Part shown: one piece after another, positions 48,875 through 57,171 of the stretch
Position numbering within the stretch: the stretch's first letter is position 1
How the letters are laid out: every line of letters begins with the position of its first letter
Assembly (NCBI RefSeq): GCF_019083965.1
Contig: NZ_JAHRCY010000011.1
Location: 124,001 to 188,000, forward strand
DNA: 64,000 bases
From: Catellatospora tritici
GTDB taxonomy: Bacteria > Actinomycetota > Actinomycetes > Mycobacteriales > Micromonosporaceae
Direction: 5' to 3'
The notes under the pieces: generated by a model
The model's input: the letters and a program-made list of their open reading frames with translations, nothing else
Database searches by the model: none
What the model was told of the DNA's origin: nothing
Program-made: the position numbers and the translations under genes

Positions 48875-51391
48875 CTATTCGAGCAGCTTGCGCAGCCCGG
48901 TGACCAGGTTGGCCGGGGGCGGGATGATCGGCCCACGGTGATTGTTGCCACCGCCGTTGCCGCCCGGACCGCCGTTACCGGGGCCGGGGGGCGTGCTCGG
49001 CGCGACACCCTTGCCGTCGCTGACGTTGATGATCACGATGGCGCCCCGGACCGTCTTGCCGGTCGGGCCGGTGCCGGCCGCGGTGCCCTTGGGGCACGGA
49101 GACGCGATCTCCTTTGTCGCGACGCTGACGTCGAAACCGGCACCACGCAGGATCGACTTGGCCTCGGGGATGGGCTTGCAGGTCACCGGCGGGATGTTGA
49201 TCAGGTTGCCGGTCACCAGCTTGTTGCTGCTGGGCTTGCGGAACTGGATGCTCTCCTTGCCCTTCATGGCGTCTCGCATCGCGTTCTGCACGGCCGGGTT
49301 GATGATGTTGTGCGACATCTTGTGCGTGCTGACCTGAGCCCAGTCCGGGTCGGTGAAGAAGCCGGACATGGCCAGCTGCTTGGTGGTGATGGTCAGCGTC
49401 ACCGACTTGGAGTTGTCGGTGGTGCCGGTCTTGCCCGCGATCGGGTGCTTGATGATGTCGTTCGAGTCGCCGGCGGTGGTGGCGCCGTCGCACCGGCCGT
49501 AGAGCGAGGAGTCGCCGACCGGGCAGCGGGCCGCGTCGATCGCGGCGCGGGCCACGTCGGTGGAGACACCCTGCTTGCAGTTGGTCTGCGAGCCGATCTC
49601 CAGCTTCTCGCCCTTGCTGTTCGTGATCGACTCCACCGGGATCGGCGCGCAGTACTTGCCGTCGGCGGCCAGCGTCGCGAAGGCGTTGGCGATCTGCAGC
49701 GGGGTCTGGTCCGAGGCGCCCAGGGTGAACGGGCCCCAGTCGTCCGGGTGCTGCGAGTGGTAGAAGTCGTCGATCTTCTGGTTCGGGTTGTCGTAGAACG
49801 TCAGCCCGAGCCGCTTGGCCACGTCGATGACCTTGGCGCCGCCGACCATCTCGAACAGCGGCACGAAGTACGTGTTGACCGAGTGGCCGAAGCCGGTCCA
49901 CATGTTCTGCTGGCCCCAGTCCTTGTTGCCCGAGTTGTTCGGGCACCAGTAGCCGCCGCAGTTCGGGTCGCCGTCGATCTTCATGTGCGACACGTAGGGT
50001 GCCGTGGTCTGGATCGGCGTGGCCAGCGGGAAGCCCGCTTCCAACGCCGCCACCAGCGTGAAGATCTTCATCACCGAGCCGGCCTGGTAGCCCGCGATGT
50101 CCGGGCCACCGGACATGAGCGGGTTGGTCGTGTTCGGGTACGAGCCCTTGTAGCCCTTGTGGGCCAGCGCCGGGTTCGACGCGGGGCCGTTCTGCGGCTT
50201 GGTCTTGCTGTCGATCTTGAAGTTGCGGTTGGTGGCCAGGCCCCGCACCCGCCCGGTGCCGGGCTCGATGGCGGCGAGCATCACCGCGTCGGACTTCCAC
50301 TTCCAGTCCGAGCCGGTCCGCTTGTTCTTGCTGCTCAGCGCGGAGGTGATGCTGGCGCGCATGGCGTTCTGGGTCTGGACGTCCAGGGAGGTCTGGATGC
50401 GGAAGCCGCCCGACTTGAGCGCGCGCTCGCGGTCGAACGTGGTCGCTCCGAACTGCTCCTGCTCGTTCCACCAGCGCTGGAAGAAGTCACAGAAGAAGCC
50501 CCAGCTGTTGTTGACCGCCTGCACACAGCCGTTCGGGGTGATCTTCCCGGTGATCTTCAGCTCCTCGGCCTTGCTCTTGGCGGCCGCGTCGGGGGTGAGC
50601 GCACCGGTCTGCACCATCTCGTCGAGCACGTAGTCGCGCCGCCCGATCGCCTCCTGCTTGCCCTTCCCGGTCTCGACGTTGAAGTCGCCCGGGAACTTGA
50701 CCAGCGCGGCCAGGAAGGCCGCCTCGGCGGCGGTGAGGTCCTTGGGCTCCTTGCCGAAGTACACCGACGCGGCGGCGAAGATGCCGTAGGCCCGGTTGCC
50801 GAAGTAGGCGGTGTTCAGATACCCCTCGAGGATCTTCTCCTTGCCCATCTTCTGCTCGATGGCCAGCGCGTAGCGCATCTCGCGCACCTTGCGCTTGGTG
50901 GTGTCCTCGGTGGCGTCCACGACCTCCTGGGCGGTGTTCGCCGAGTACGAGATCGACAGCCGGACGAACTGCATCGTCAGCGTCGAAGCGCCCTGCTCGA
51001 CCTCGCCGGCGGCCTTGTTGTTGATGAAGGCGCGCGCGATGCCCATGACGTCGACACCGTTGTGCTCATAGAACTTCTGGTCCTCGGCCGCGATGATCGC
51101 GTCCTGCATCACCTTGGGAATCTCGGCGAGCGGGAGGTCGCGCCGATTCTCGTCGTACATGGTGGCGATCAGCGTCTTGTTGTCGGACGCGTACAGATAG
51201 CTGATCTGCGGCGAGGTCTTCACGGTCAGCTCGTCCGGCAACTGGCCGAACGCCTCGCTGCCTGCCTTCGTCGCCAGACCGGACAGTGCCACCGCGGGGA
51301 AGGCCGCCGCAGCGACGACCACTCCGGCGAGCAGGCCGCAAATCAGTAAGGATGCGGCATTCACCAGAAGGTTGTGGTCGCTCTTACGCAT
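48875..51391 (-). CDS. Class A penicillin-binding protein with PASTA domain (PonA2-like)
   Basis: About 838 aa, read from ATG 51391; a GTG 9 nt earlier is closer to the GAGG site. A short cytoplasmic tail and one TM helix precede a GT51 glycosyltransferase domain (AEDQKFYEHNGVDVMGIARAF, GASTLTMQ, KEKILEGYLNTAYFG). The transpeptidase domain has the SxxK motif in AGSVMK, SxN in GHSVN, and KTG in AGKTGT. A single C-terminal PASTA-like domain (CKPIPEAKSILRGAGFDV...) leads to a Gly/Pro/Asn-rich tail. It builds and cross-links peptidoglycan at the outer face of the membrane. Next to a WhiB gene on the other strand it matches M. tuberculosis ponA2-whiB4 and S. coelicolor SCO3580-wblA. Confidence 0.94.
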   Translation of the reverse strand: MRKSDHNLLVNAASLLICGLLAGVVVAAAAFPAVALSGLATKAGSEAFGQLPDELTVKTSPQISYLYASDNKTLIATMYDENRRDLPLAEIPKVMQDAIIAAEDQKFYEHNGVDVMGIARAFINNKAAGEVEQGASTLTMQFVRLSISYSANTAQEVVDATEDTTKRKVREMRYALAIEQKMGKEKILEGYLNTAYFGNRAYGIFAAASVYFGKEPKDLTAAEAAFLAALVKFPGDFNVETGKGKQEAIGRRDYVLDEMVQTGALTPDAAAKSKAEELKITGKITPNGCVQAVNNSWGFFCDFFQRWWNEQEQFGATTFDRERALKSGGFRIQTSLDVQTQNAMRASITSALSSKNKRTGSDWKWKSDAVMLAAIEPGTGRVRGLATNRNFKIDSKTKPQNGPASNPALAHKGYKGSYPNTTNPLMSGGPDIAGYQAGSVMKIFTLVAALEAGFPLATPIQTTAPYVSHMKIDGDPNCGGYWCPNNSGNKDWGQQNMWTGFGHSVNTYFVPLFEMVGGAKVIDVAKRLGLTFYDNPNQKIDDFYHSQHPDDWGPFTLGASDQTPLQIANAFATLAADGKYCAPIPVESITNSKGEKLEIGSQTNCKQGVSTDVARAAIDAARCPVGDSSLYGRCDGATTAGDSNDIIKHPIAGKTGTTDNSKSVTLTITTKQLAMSGFFTDPDWAQVSTHKMSHNIINPAVQNAMRDAMKGKESIQFRKPSSNKLVTGNLINIPPVTCKPIPEAKSILRGAGFDVSVATKEIASPCPKGTAAGTGPTGKTVRGAIVIINVSDGKGVAPSTPPGPGNGGPGGNGGGNNHRGPIIPPPANLVTGLRKLLE

Positions 51392-51882
51392 GGGGGTCAC
51401 CGCCTCAGGTTACGTGAGCTGCTTTCGTTCTCGCATACCGCGTCGAGGCGGCCACGCATGGGGCCGCAACCGGAGTCGGAATGCGTCGTTGTCCAAGACG
51501 CACGACCCCTGGCGTGTGGTTGCGTTGCCAGCCGTGTGATGTCTCCCCGGATGTCACCGACGGCTCATGTGTTACTCGCGATGCGACGCTCCGTGTCCGG
51601 TCGGGCCCCCGCCCACCGGTACGCGGAGTGTCGCGCCTTGGCGCGCACAACTCCAGGTCAGGTACTTGAGATGCGCCGTTTAAGACCTTTTTCAGGCATT
51701 TTGGCTGACAACGTTGCGTAATCGTCCGACTACGGAGCATGATGGGCGGGCGAGTAACGCACGCCGTTCGCGTCGGTTCGGGGGAACCATCGGGGGGATG
51801 TGTCCGCTTCCGCAGGAGCAGCTTGTCCTGCGGGAAAGGGCAGGTCGCGAGCGGTAGGGAACGTCAGGGGGGACGTGGACAC
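51392..51882. other. 491-bp divergent regulatory region between PBP and WblA/WhiB4 genes
   Basis: No supported gene lies here; frames on both strands lack coding features. An AT-rich patch near 51670-51715 (GTTTAAGACCTTTTTCAGGCATTTTGG) is the likely promoter area. The 160 nt between that patch and the wblA start would be a long 5' leader. No specific operator was identified. Confidence 0.45.
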
Positions 51883-52179
51883 ATGGGCATGGTCAACGAT
51901 TGGCCCAGTCTCGCGGCGTGCCGGAACGGAGATCCGGACGCGCTGTTCGTACAGGGAGCCGAGCAGAACGTGGCCAAACGGGTCTGCCGAGGCTGCCCGG
52001 TGCGGTACGAGTGCCTGGCGGACGCACTCGACAATCGCATCGAGTTCGGGGTCTGGGGCGGCATGACCGAGCGGGAGCGCCGCGCACTGCTGCGCCGCCA
52101 CCCGCACGTGGCCAGCTGGAAACGAGCCTTCGAGGTGGCGATGCAGGAGCAGGACCGCCGCGAGCTGGTCCGCGCCTGA
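51883..52179 (+). CDS. wblA: WhiB-family iron-sulfur regulator, WblA/WhiB4 type
   Basis: A 98-aa regulator from ATG 51883 (MGMVNDWPSLAACR); a longer frame from 51739 has no RBS and a non-conserved extension. Four [4Fe-4S] cysteines are C13, C35, C38 and C44, with the CxxC in VCRGCPV. The turn is EFGVWGGMTERERRALLRR, and the basic tail HPHVASWKRAFEVAMQEQ is characteristic of the WblA/WhiB4 subgroup. In Streptomyces WblA represses development and antibiotic pathways; WhiB4 is a redox sensor in Mycobacterium. It lies divergently to the PonA2-like gene and upstream of two Get3-like ATPases, the conserved order. It binds DNA probably with a sigma factor. Confidence 0.93.
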   Translation: MGMVNDWPSLAACRNGDPDALFVQGAEQNVAKRVCRGCPVRYECLADALDNRIEFGVWGGMTERERRALLRRHPHVASWKRAFEVAMQEQDRRELVRA

Positions 52180-52280
52180 GCGGCGACACCTCACGACGCA
52201 TGGGAGCCGTCGGCGAACCGGACATCCGGTCCCGGCGGCTCCTGCGTGCGCTGGCTCCTGCGTGCGCCGGTCGGGGGTTG

Positions 52281-52328
52281 ACAAGGGGCCCCTCCGCTAC
52301 GTAAAGCGATAAGAAGGGGCCCTTCCTT
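52281..52328 (-). repeat. Dispersed AAGGAAGGG hairpin, copy 2
   Basis: Between convergent wblA and the ATPase gene. The minus strand reads AAGGAAGGGCCCC, then TTCTTATCGCTTTACG, then a GGGGCCCCTTG arm, parallel to the element at 42684. It likely acts as a bidirectional terminator. Stems: GGGGCCCC core on both sides, with a weaker AGCG/CGCT inside. Confidence 0.75.
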
Positions 52329-52334
52329 GCCTCG

Positions 52335-53441
52335 CTAGGAGGCGAGGGCGTCGCCGACGGCGCGTAGGCCGACGAGGTCGTGTACGTCCGTGGGTTGGGC
52401 GGGTACGTAGGCGACCGGGATGTTGGGGAATTCGTCGGTGAAATCGGCAGATACCGAACTTTCGCGCACCACCTGGCGCATCAGCAGCGCGTGCACCCGC
52501 AGGACGTCGGCGGTCACCGAGTGCTCGCCGGGCAGCTCGGTCGCCGCCTCCGTGCTCTGCTTGGCCGAAAGTTCGGGCAGGTCGGTGCGGTGCACCCGGT
52601 TGAGCACCAGGCCGACCAGGGGCATCCGCTCATCGCCCAGGCGCCGGGCGAAGTAGCTCGCCTCGCGCACCGCGTCGGGTTCGGGCGCGGCCACCACCAG
52701 GAACGCCGTCTGCGGGTCCTGGAGCACCCGGTAGGTCTGCTCGGCGCGCTCACGGAAGCCGCCGAACGTCGAGTCGAGCGCCGAGACGAAGCCCGACAGG
52801 TCGGTCAGCAGCTGCGCCCCGAGGATCTTCTGCACCGCCTTCGAGAACACCCCGAACGACGCGGTGACCAGGTTGAACATGCTCTTGCCGCCGGCCCGCG
52901 CGGGCACCATCAGCAGCCGCAGCATCTTGCCGTCGAGGAACCTGCTCAGCCGCGCGGGCGCGTCCAGGAAGTCCAGCGCCGACCGCGACGGCGGGGTGTC
53001 CACCACGATCAGGTCCCACCGGTCGCTCGCCCGCAACTGCCCCAGCTTCTCCATCGCCATGTACTCCTGCGTCCCGGAGAACGTGGAGCTCATCGCCTGG
53101 TAGAACGGGTTCGCGAAGATTTCGCGAGCCCGCTCGGGCGCGGTGTGGGTCAGCACCACCTCGTCGAAGGTGCGCTTCATGTCGAGCATCATGGCGTGCA
53201 GTTCGCCCGGTCCGTCGACGTCGTCGACCACGCGCGGGGTGTTGTCCAGCTCGGTCAGGCCCAGCGACTGGGCCAGGCGGCGGGCCGGGTCGATGGTGAG
53301 CACCACGGTGCGGCGCCCGTGCTTCTCGGCGGCGCGCAGCGCGAGCGCGGCGGCCGTCGTGGTCTTGCCGACCCCGCCCGAACCGCAACACACCACGATG
53401 CGCACCCTGGGGTCACCCAGCACGGCGTCCACGTCGAGCAT
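52335..53441 (-). CDS. Get3/ArsA-like ATPase (Rv3680-type, second of pair)
   Basis: A 368-aa P-loop ATPase from ATG 53441. The deviant Walker A GSGGVGKTT is at the N-terminus, with switch I DPARRLAQSLGL, switch II VVDTPPSRSALDFL, and A-loop VAAPEPDAVREASYF. There is no second ATPase half and no CxxC, so it is unlike arsenite pumps. The family pairs with the preceding ATPase, as with Rv3679/Rv3680 in M. tuberculosis, where the two form a complex linked to envelope/metabolic stress. The gap to the upstream gene is 9 bp, so they are co-transcribed. It lies on the opposite strand to wblA and converges with it. Confidence 0.9.
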   Translation of the reverse strand: MLDVDAVLGDPRVRIVVCCGSGGVGKTTTAAALALRAAEKHGRRTVVLTIDPARRLAQSLGLTELDNTPRVVDDVDGPGELHAMMLDMKRTFDEVVLTHTAPERAREIFANPFYQAMSSTFSGTQEYMAMEKLGQLRASDRWDLIVVDTPPSRSALDFLDAPARLSRFLDGKMLRLLMVPARAGGKSMFNLVTASFGVFSKAVQKILGAQLLTDLSGFVSALDSTFGGFRERAEQTYRVLQDPQTAFLVVAAPEPDAVREASYFARRLGDERMPLVGLVLNRVHRTDLPELSAKQSTEAATELPGEHSVTADVLRVHALLMRQVVRESSVSADFTDEFPNIPVAYVPAQPTDVHDLVGLRAVGDALAS

Positions 53442-53450
53442 GTGCTCAGC

Positions 53451-54446
53451 CTAAGCCGCGGCGCGCAGCAGCCCGGCGAGGTGCCGGACACCGGCCAGGT
53501 CGACGCCGTCGGGCAGCAGCGGCAACTCCACCATCGGGCGGCGCAGCGCCTCGAGCTCGCCGCGAAGTTGCTGCTCCAGGGCGTGCCGGGCCTGGTGGTC
53601 GCGCGCCTCGGCAAGCAGGGTCGTCACCGTACGCCGATCGCCGGGCAGGCCGGCGGCGACCAGCCCGCGCTTGAGCTCGGCCTGGGTGACCTTGGCGTCG
53701 GCCAGCAGCGGCGGGTGGGTGCAATTGACGATGATCTTGCCGATCGGGATGTTCAGCGCGGACAACTCCGCGATGGCGTCGGTCGTCTCCTGCACCGGCA
53801 TCTCCTCCAACAGGGTGACCAGGTGCACCGAGGTCATCGGCGAGCGCAGCAGCGCGGCCACACTCTCGCTCTGGGTCTTGATCGGGCCCAGCTTGGCCAG
53901 GCGCGCCGCCTCCGCGGTGACGTTGAGGAAGCGGCCGATCCGGCCGGTCGGCGGGGCGTCGAGCACCACCGCGCGGTACACCCGGCGCCCGGCGTCGTCG
54001 GTGCGCGTCGTCGCCTCCTTGACCTTGCCGGTCAGCAGCACGTCGCGCAGGCCGGGGGCGATGGTCGTGGCGAAGTCGATCGCGCCGAGCTTGCGCAGGG
54101 CCCGCCCGGCCCGGCCCATCCGGTAGAAGAGCTCGAGATACTCCAGCAGCGCCTCCTCCGGGTCGACGGCGAGCAGGCGCACGTCGGGACCGGCGTCGGG
54201 CAGCCGCCGCTCGGCGTACGGCAGCGGTTCCAGCTCGAACAGCTGGGCCAGGCCCTGCCGGCCCTCGACCTCCACCAGCAGCGTGCGGTGCCCGCCCGCG
54301 GCCAGCGCGAACGCCAACGCGGCGGCCACGGTCGTCTTGCCCGTGCCGCCCTTTCCGGTGACCACATGCAGACGGGCCGGCCAGGCAGTGTCGTGTGCAC
54401 TGTGCACAGACTGCCCAGACGGCCCGATCGAGTCGCTCAGCACCAC
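53451..54446 (-). CDS. Get3/ArsA-like ATPase (Rv3679-type, first of pair)
   Basis: A 331-aa ATPase from GTG 54446 (VVLSDSIGPSGQSVHSAHDTAW); a second GTG at 54443 is equally possible, and the longer frame to 54491 overlaps the previous gene. Walker A is GKGGTGKTTVAAAL, with DPEEALLEY in the switch I position and VVLDAPPTGRIGRFL as switch II. QETTDAIAELSALNIPIGKIIVNCTHPPLL is a family-specific stretch. The second ATPase gene follows at once. The partner gene upstream (54467) encodes a membrane protein. The biological role of the pair in actinobacteria is not settled. Confidence 0.9.
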   Translation of the reverse strand: MVLSDSIGPSGQSVHSAHDTAWPARLHVVTGKGGTGKTTVAAALAFALAAGGHRTLLVEVEGRQGLAQLFELEPLPYAERRLPDAGPDVRLLAVDPEEALLEYLELFYRMGRAGRALRKLGAIDFATTIAPGLRDVLLTGKVKEATTRTDDAGRRVYRAVVLDAPPTGRIGRFLNVTAEAARLAKLGPIKTQSESVAALLRSPMTSVHLVTLLEEMPVQETTDAIAELSALNIPIGKIIVNCTHPPLLADAKVTQAELKRGLVAAGLPGDRRTVTTLLAEARDHQARHALEQQLRGELEALRRPMVELPLLPDGVDLAGVRHLAGLLRAAA

Positions 54447-54466
54447 ATGTTGATGGTGCCAGGTGG

Positions 54467-55519
54467 CTACTTCACCTCGCAGACGAACCAACCCTCGTGC
54501 TTGACAAGGGTCAATGTGAGGTTCTGCTCCGACATCTTCTCGTCGCTGGTGACCAGCTTGACGGTCACCGCGGCGGTCGCCTCGGTGGTCGTCTCACCGG
54601 AGATCTTGGGCGTCTCCCAGGTGAAGGAGGGGTTCTTCAGCTTCGCCTTGTCGGCCTTGATCTGGTCGACCTTGGCCGCGATCTCCTTGTTGTCGCGGGC
54701 GCCCTCGCAGACCAGCTTCTCGGCCGCGGTCGTGTCGCCGTTCTTGTACACCGCGGTCAGGAAGCTCTGGGTCGCCTCCTTGGCCGTCGGCGCGCCGATG
54801 CCCTCGGTGTTGCGCAGCACGAAGTACGCGGTGATGCCGCCGGCGCCGCACAGCAGCACCAGCACACCCGCGATGATCCCCAGCACCAGACCCAGGCGGC
54901 CCTTCTTCGGCGGGGTCGCCGGCGCGCCCGGGAACTGCATGGGCGGGTAACCCGGGGTGCCCGGGTAGGTCGGCTGGCCGCTCACGGGGTAACCGGGCTG
55001 GCCCGACACGGGCTGGCCCGCGACCGGGTACGCGGCGGTGGGGTAGGTCGGCTGGCCACTCACCGGGTAGCCCGGCTGGCCCGACACGGGCTGGGGCGCG
55101 GGCTGGCCCGAGACGGGGTAGGCCGCGGTGGGCGCGGTGTACGGCGGCTGGGCCGCGGGCTGGCCGGAGACCGGGTACGTCGCGGTGGGCGCGGTGAACG
55201 TCGGCTGCGGCGTGACAGCCGGGGGCACCGGCACAGCCGGGGCGGGCGGCGTCGCCACGGGCGGCATCGGCACGGCGGGCCCCGTCGTCGGCTGCGTGAG
55301 CGTCGGCGGCACCGGGGTCGGCTCGGGCGCCTCGGCGATCGGCGCGGGCTCGACCGGCAGCGTGGCGGTGGGCTCGACCGGCGCGGCGGCCGGGGGCAGC
55401 GGGACCACGGGCTGCGCGGCGGTGGGGGAGTCGACCGGACCGGCAGCGAACGGGTCGACCGCAGGCGGGTACGAGCTGCCCGGTTCGACAGACGGCTGCT
55501 GGTCGTTCGGCTGCGACAT
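54467..55519 (-). CDS. Pro-rich membrane-anchored protein with DUF4878-like C-terminal domain
   Basis: A 350-aa protein from ATG 55519 (MSQPNDQQPSVEPGSS). Residues 1-210 are a cytoplasmic low-complexity tail with repeats such as YPVSGQP (at least seven copies), rich in Pro, Ala, Gln and Tyr. One TM helix follows (LGLVLGIIAGVLVLLCGAGGITAYFV), then an outer domain of about 110 residues: GAPTAKEATQSFLTAVYKNGDTTAAEKLVCEGARDN, with a Cys pair to VCEVK at the end. This resembles the NTF2-like or DUF4878 lipoprotein-type folds found at actinobacterial membranes. It may link the cytoplasmic ATPases to the envelope, but that is inference. Confidence 0.75.
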   Translation of the reverse strand: MSQPNDQQPSVEPGSSYPPAVDPFAAGPVDSPTAAQPVVPLPPAAAPVEPTATLPVEPAPIAEAPEPTPVPPTLTQPTTGPAVPMPPVATPPAPAVPVPPAVTPQPTFTAPTATYPVSGQPAAQPPYTAPTAAYPVSGQPAPQPVSGQPGYPVSGQPTYPTAAYPVAGQPVSGQPGYPVSGQPTYPGTPGYPPMQFPGAPATPPKKGRLGLVLGIIAGVLVLLCGAGGITAYFVLRNTEGIGAPTAKEATQSFLTAVYKNGDTTAAEKLVCEGARDNKEIAAKVDQIKADKAKLKNPSFTWETPKISGETTTEATAAVTVKLVTSDEKMSEQNLTLTLVKHEGWFVCEVK

Positions 55520-55649
55520 GTGATCTCCCCCTGGTCGTCACTGCGCGGCGCGACACACCGGCCCCGCAGCGGCTCAGCTTAGCGGCATCCCCCACATTCC
55601 CGCAGTAGGGATCAACGGGCCGCGGTCCTGGGCAGGTTAGGTTGTGGCC

Positions 55650-55811
55650 ATGACGAAGTGGGAGTACGTGACTGTTCCGCTGCTGGTCCACGCGACCAAG
55701 CAGATCCTGGACAACTGGGGTGCAGACGGCTGGGAGCTGGTGCAGGTCGTGCCCGGCCCCAACAACCCGGAGCAGCTCGTCGCCTACCTGAAGCGGCCGA
55801 AGACCGACTGA
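55650..55811 (+). CDS. DUF4177 small protein (53 aa)
   Basis: This short frame, ATG 55650 to TGA 55809-55811, translates to MTKWEYVTVPLLVHATKQIL...DGWELVQVVPGP...VAYLKRPKTD. It has the hallmark of DUF4177: W-E-Y-x-x-V at the start and G-x-x-G-W-E-L near the middle. The family is tiny, cytoplasmic and of unknown function. An equivalent small gene lies between the ATPases and the RidA gene in Mycobacterium. It precedes ridA by 46 bp on the same strand and is likely in the same transcript. Confidence 0.85.
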   Translation: MTKWEYVTVPLLVHATKQILDNWGADGWELVQVVPGPNNPEQLVAYLKRPKTD

Positions 55812-55857
55812 GTCGGGCCGCGGCCGACAGCCGTGGCATGAACAAGGAGAGACAAAG

Positions 55858-56319
55858 ATGTCTGACCCGTACGCGAAGCTCGCTGAACTGGGCCTCAAGG
55901 TGCCCGAGGTGGTGCCGCCGGTGGCGGCCTACGTCCCCGCGGTGCGCACCGGCAACCACGTGTACGTCTCGGGACAGCTCCCGATGGCCGAGGGCAAGCT
56001 GCTGGCCACCGGCAAGGTCGGGGCCGAGATCACCCCCGAGCACGCCAAGGAGCTGGCGGCCCGCTGCGCGCTGAACGGCCTGGCCGCCCTGGAGTGGCTG
56101 GTCGGCCTGGACAAGGTCGTCAAGATCGTCAAGGTGGTCGGCTTCGTGGCCTCGGCGCCCGGGTTCTCCGGCCAGCCGGGCGTCATCAACGGCGCGTCCG
56201 AGGTGTTCGGCGAGGTGTTCGGTGAGGCCGGTCGGCACGCGCGCTCGGCGGTGGGCGTCGGCGAGCTGCCGCTCAACGCCCCGGTCGAGGTGGAGCTGAT
56301 CGCCGAGGTCGCCGACTGA
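55858..56319 (+). CDS. RidA-family protein
   Basis: A 153-aa protein from ATG 55858 with GGAGAG upstream. RidA/YjgF proteins hydrolyse reactive enamines and imines released by PLP enzymes. The core reads RTGNHVYVSGQLPMAEGKLLATGKVGAEITPEHAKELAARCALNGLAALEWLVG, then SEVFGEVFGEAGRHARSAVGVGELPLNAPVEVELIAEV. The Arg that binds the carboxylate in true RidA is expected in the 'HARSAVGV' segment (R of HAR). The sequence is longer than canonical RidA (about 128 aa) and belongs to the YjgF-like subgroup seen next to the MBL gene in Mycobacterium (Rv3678c). Confidence 0.9.
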   Translation: MSDPYAKLAELGLKVPEVVPPVAAYVPAVRTGNHVYVSGQLPMAEGKLLATGKVGAEITPEHAKELAARCALNGLAALEWLVGLDKVVKIVKVVGFVASAPGFSGQPGVINGASEVFGEVFGEAGRHARSAVGVGELPLNAPVEVELIAEVAD

Positions 56320-56344
56320 CCGGCAAGGTGGGCTGACCGCCGGG

Positions 56345-56400
56345 TCGCCGTTTGGGTGGAACACCGCGCCGATGGGCCGAAGTTGACACCCAAACGGCGA
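56345..56400. repeat. Perfect 14-bp inverted repeat between ridA and MBL genes
   Basis: TCGCCGTTTGGGTG (56345-56358) and its exact complement (56387-56400) are separated by 28 nt. It begins 25 nt after the RidA stop and could be a terminator or an operator; no U-tract follows. Confidence 0.6.
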
Positions 56401-56462
56401 TCTTGTGTCAGCTACAGCGCCGAGGGGTGGGCGTACGCGGAAAGCTCAGTAGCATCGCTGGC

Positions 56463-57164
56463 ATGACGCAGCAGGTGGGACCGGTGGCGCTGCCGGGGTG
56501 GGTCACCCTGGTCAAGGCGCCCAATCCCGGGCCGATGACCCTCGACGGCACCAACACGTGGCTGCTCGACGACGGAACGGTCATCGACCCCGGTCCGGAC
56601 GAGCCTGCCCACCTCAAGGCGATCATGGATGCCGGGCCCGTGCGCCGCATCCTGGTCACCCACGGCCACCCCGACCACCTCGACGGCGTCGCCCCACTGG
56701 CCGCCCTGACCGGCGCGGTCGTCGGCGAGGTCCCCGACTGGGTGCGGGAGCTGAAGACCCCCGGCCACACCGCCGACTCCGTCTGCTTCGTCGCCGAGCG
56801 CGACGGACAGCGCGTCGTGTTCACCGGCGACACCATCCTGGGCCGGGGCAGCAGCGTGGTGGCCTGGCCCGACGGAGATGTCGGGGCCTACCTGGCCAGC
56901 CTGGACCAACTCGGCGCGTACCCGGTGCCGGGCCTGCCCGGCCACGGCCCGGTGCTGCCCGACTGCGCCGCCGCGGCCGCCTGGCTGCGCGCCCACCGCC
57001 TGGAACGCCTCGACCAGGTGCGCGCGGCGATCGCCCGGGGCGCGCACACCCCGGCCGAGGTCTGCGAGATCGTCTACGCCGACGTCGACCCGGCGATCCG
57101 CTTCGCCGCCGAGTGGACCGTCCGGGCACAACTTGCGTACCTCGAGACGTTGAGCGAGCTGTGA
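56463..57164 (+). CDS. MBL-fold metal-dependent hydrolase (Rv3677c-type)
   Basis: A 233-aa protein from ATG 56463. The metallo-beta-lactamase motif is VTHGHPDHLDG (H67, H69, D71, H72); TPGHTADSVCF provides the next His and FTGDTILGRGSS the bridging Asp. The last metal His is in LPGHGPVLPD. The C-terminal helical part (RAAIARGAHTPAEVCEIVYADVDPAIRFAAEWTVRAQL) matches LACTB2-like proteins, which include RNA-cleaving members. It lies after RidA, as in Mycobacterium (where crp follows). Here it is followed 7 bp later by a cyclase gene instead. Substrate is unknown; thioester or RNA hydrolysis are possibilities. Confidence 0.9.
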   Translation: MTQQVGPVALPGWVTLVKAPNPGPMTLDGTNTWLLDDGTVIDPGPDEPAHLKAIMDAGPVRRILVTHGHPDHLDGVAPLAALTGAVVGEVPDWVRELKTPGHTADSVCFVAERDGQRVVFTGDTILGRGSSVVAWPDGDVGAYLASLDQLGAYPVPGLPGHGPVLPDCAAAAAWLRAHRLERLDQVRAAIARGAHTPAEVCEIVYADVDPAIRFAAEWTVRAQLAYLETLSEL

Positions 57165-57171
57165 AGACGCC

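Noticed and set aside
51405..51740. A 111-codon minus-strand frame between PBP and wblA genes
   Set aside because: Low-quality sequence, no conserved motif, covers the promoter region of a known divergent pair.
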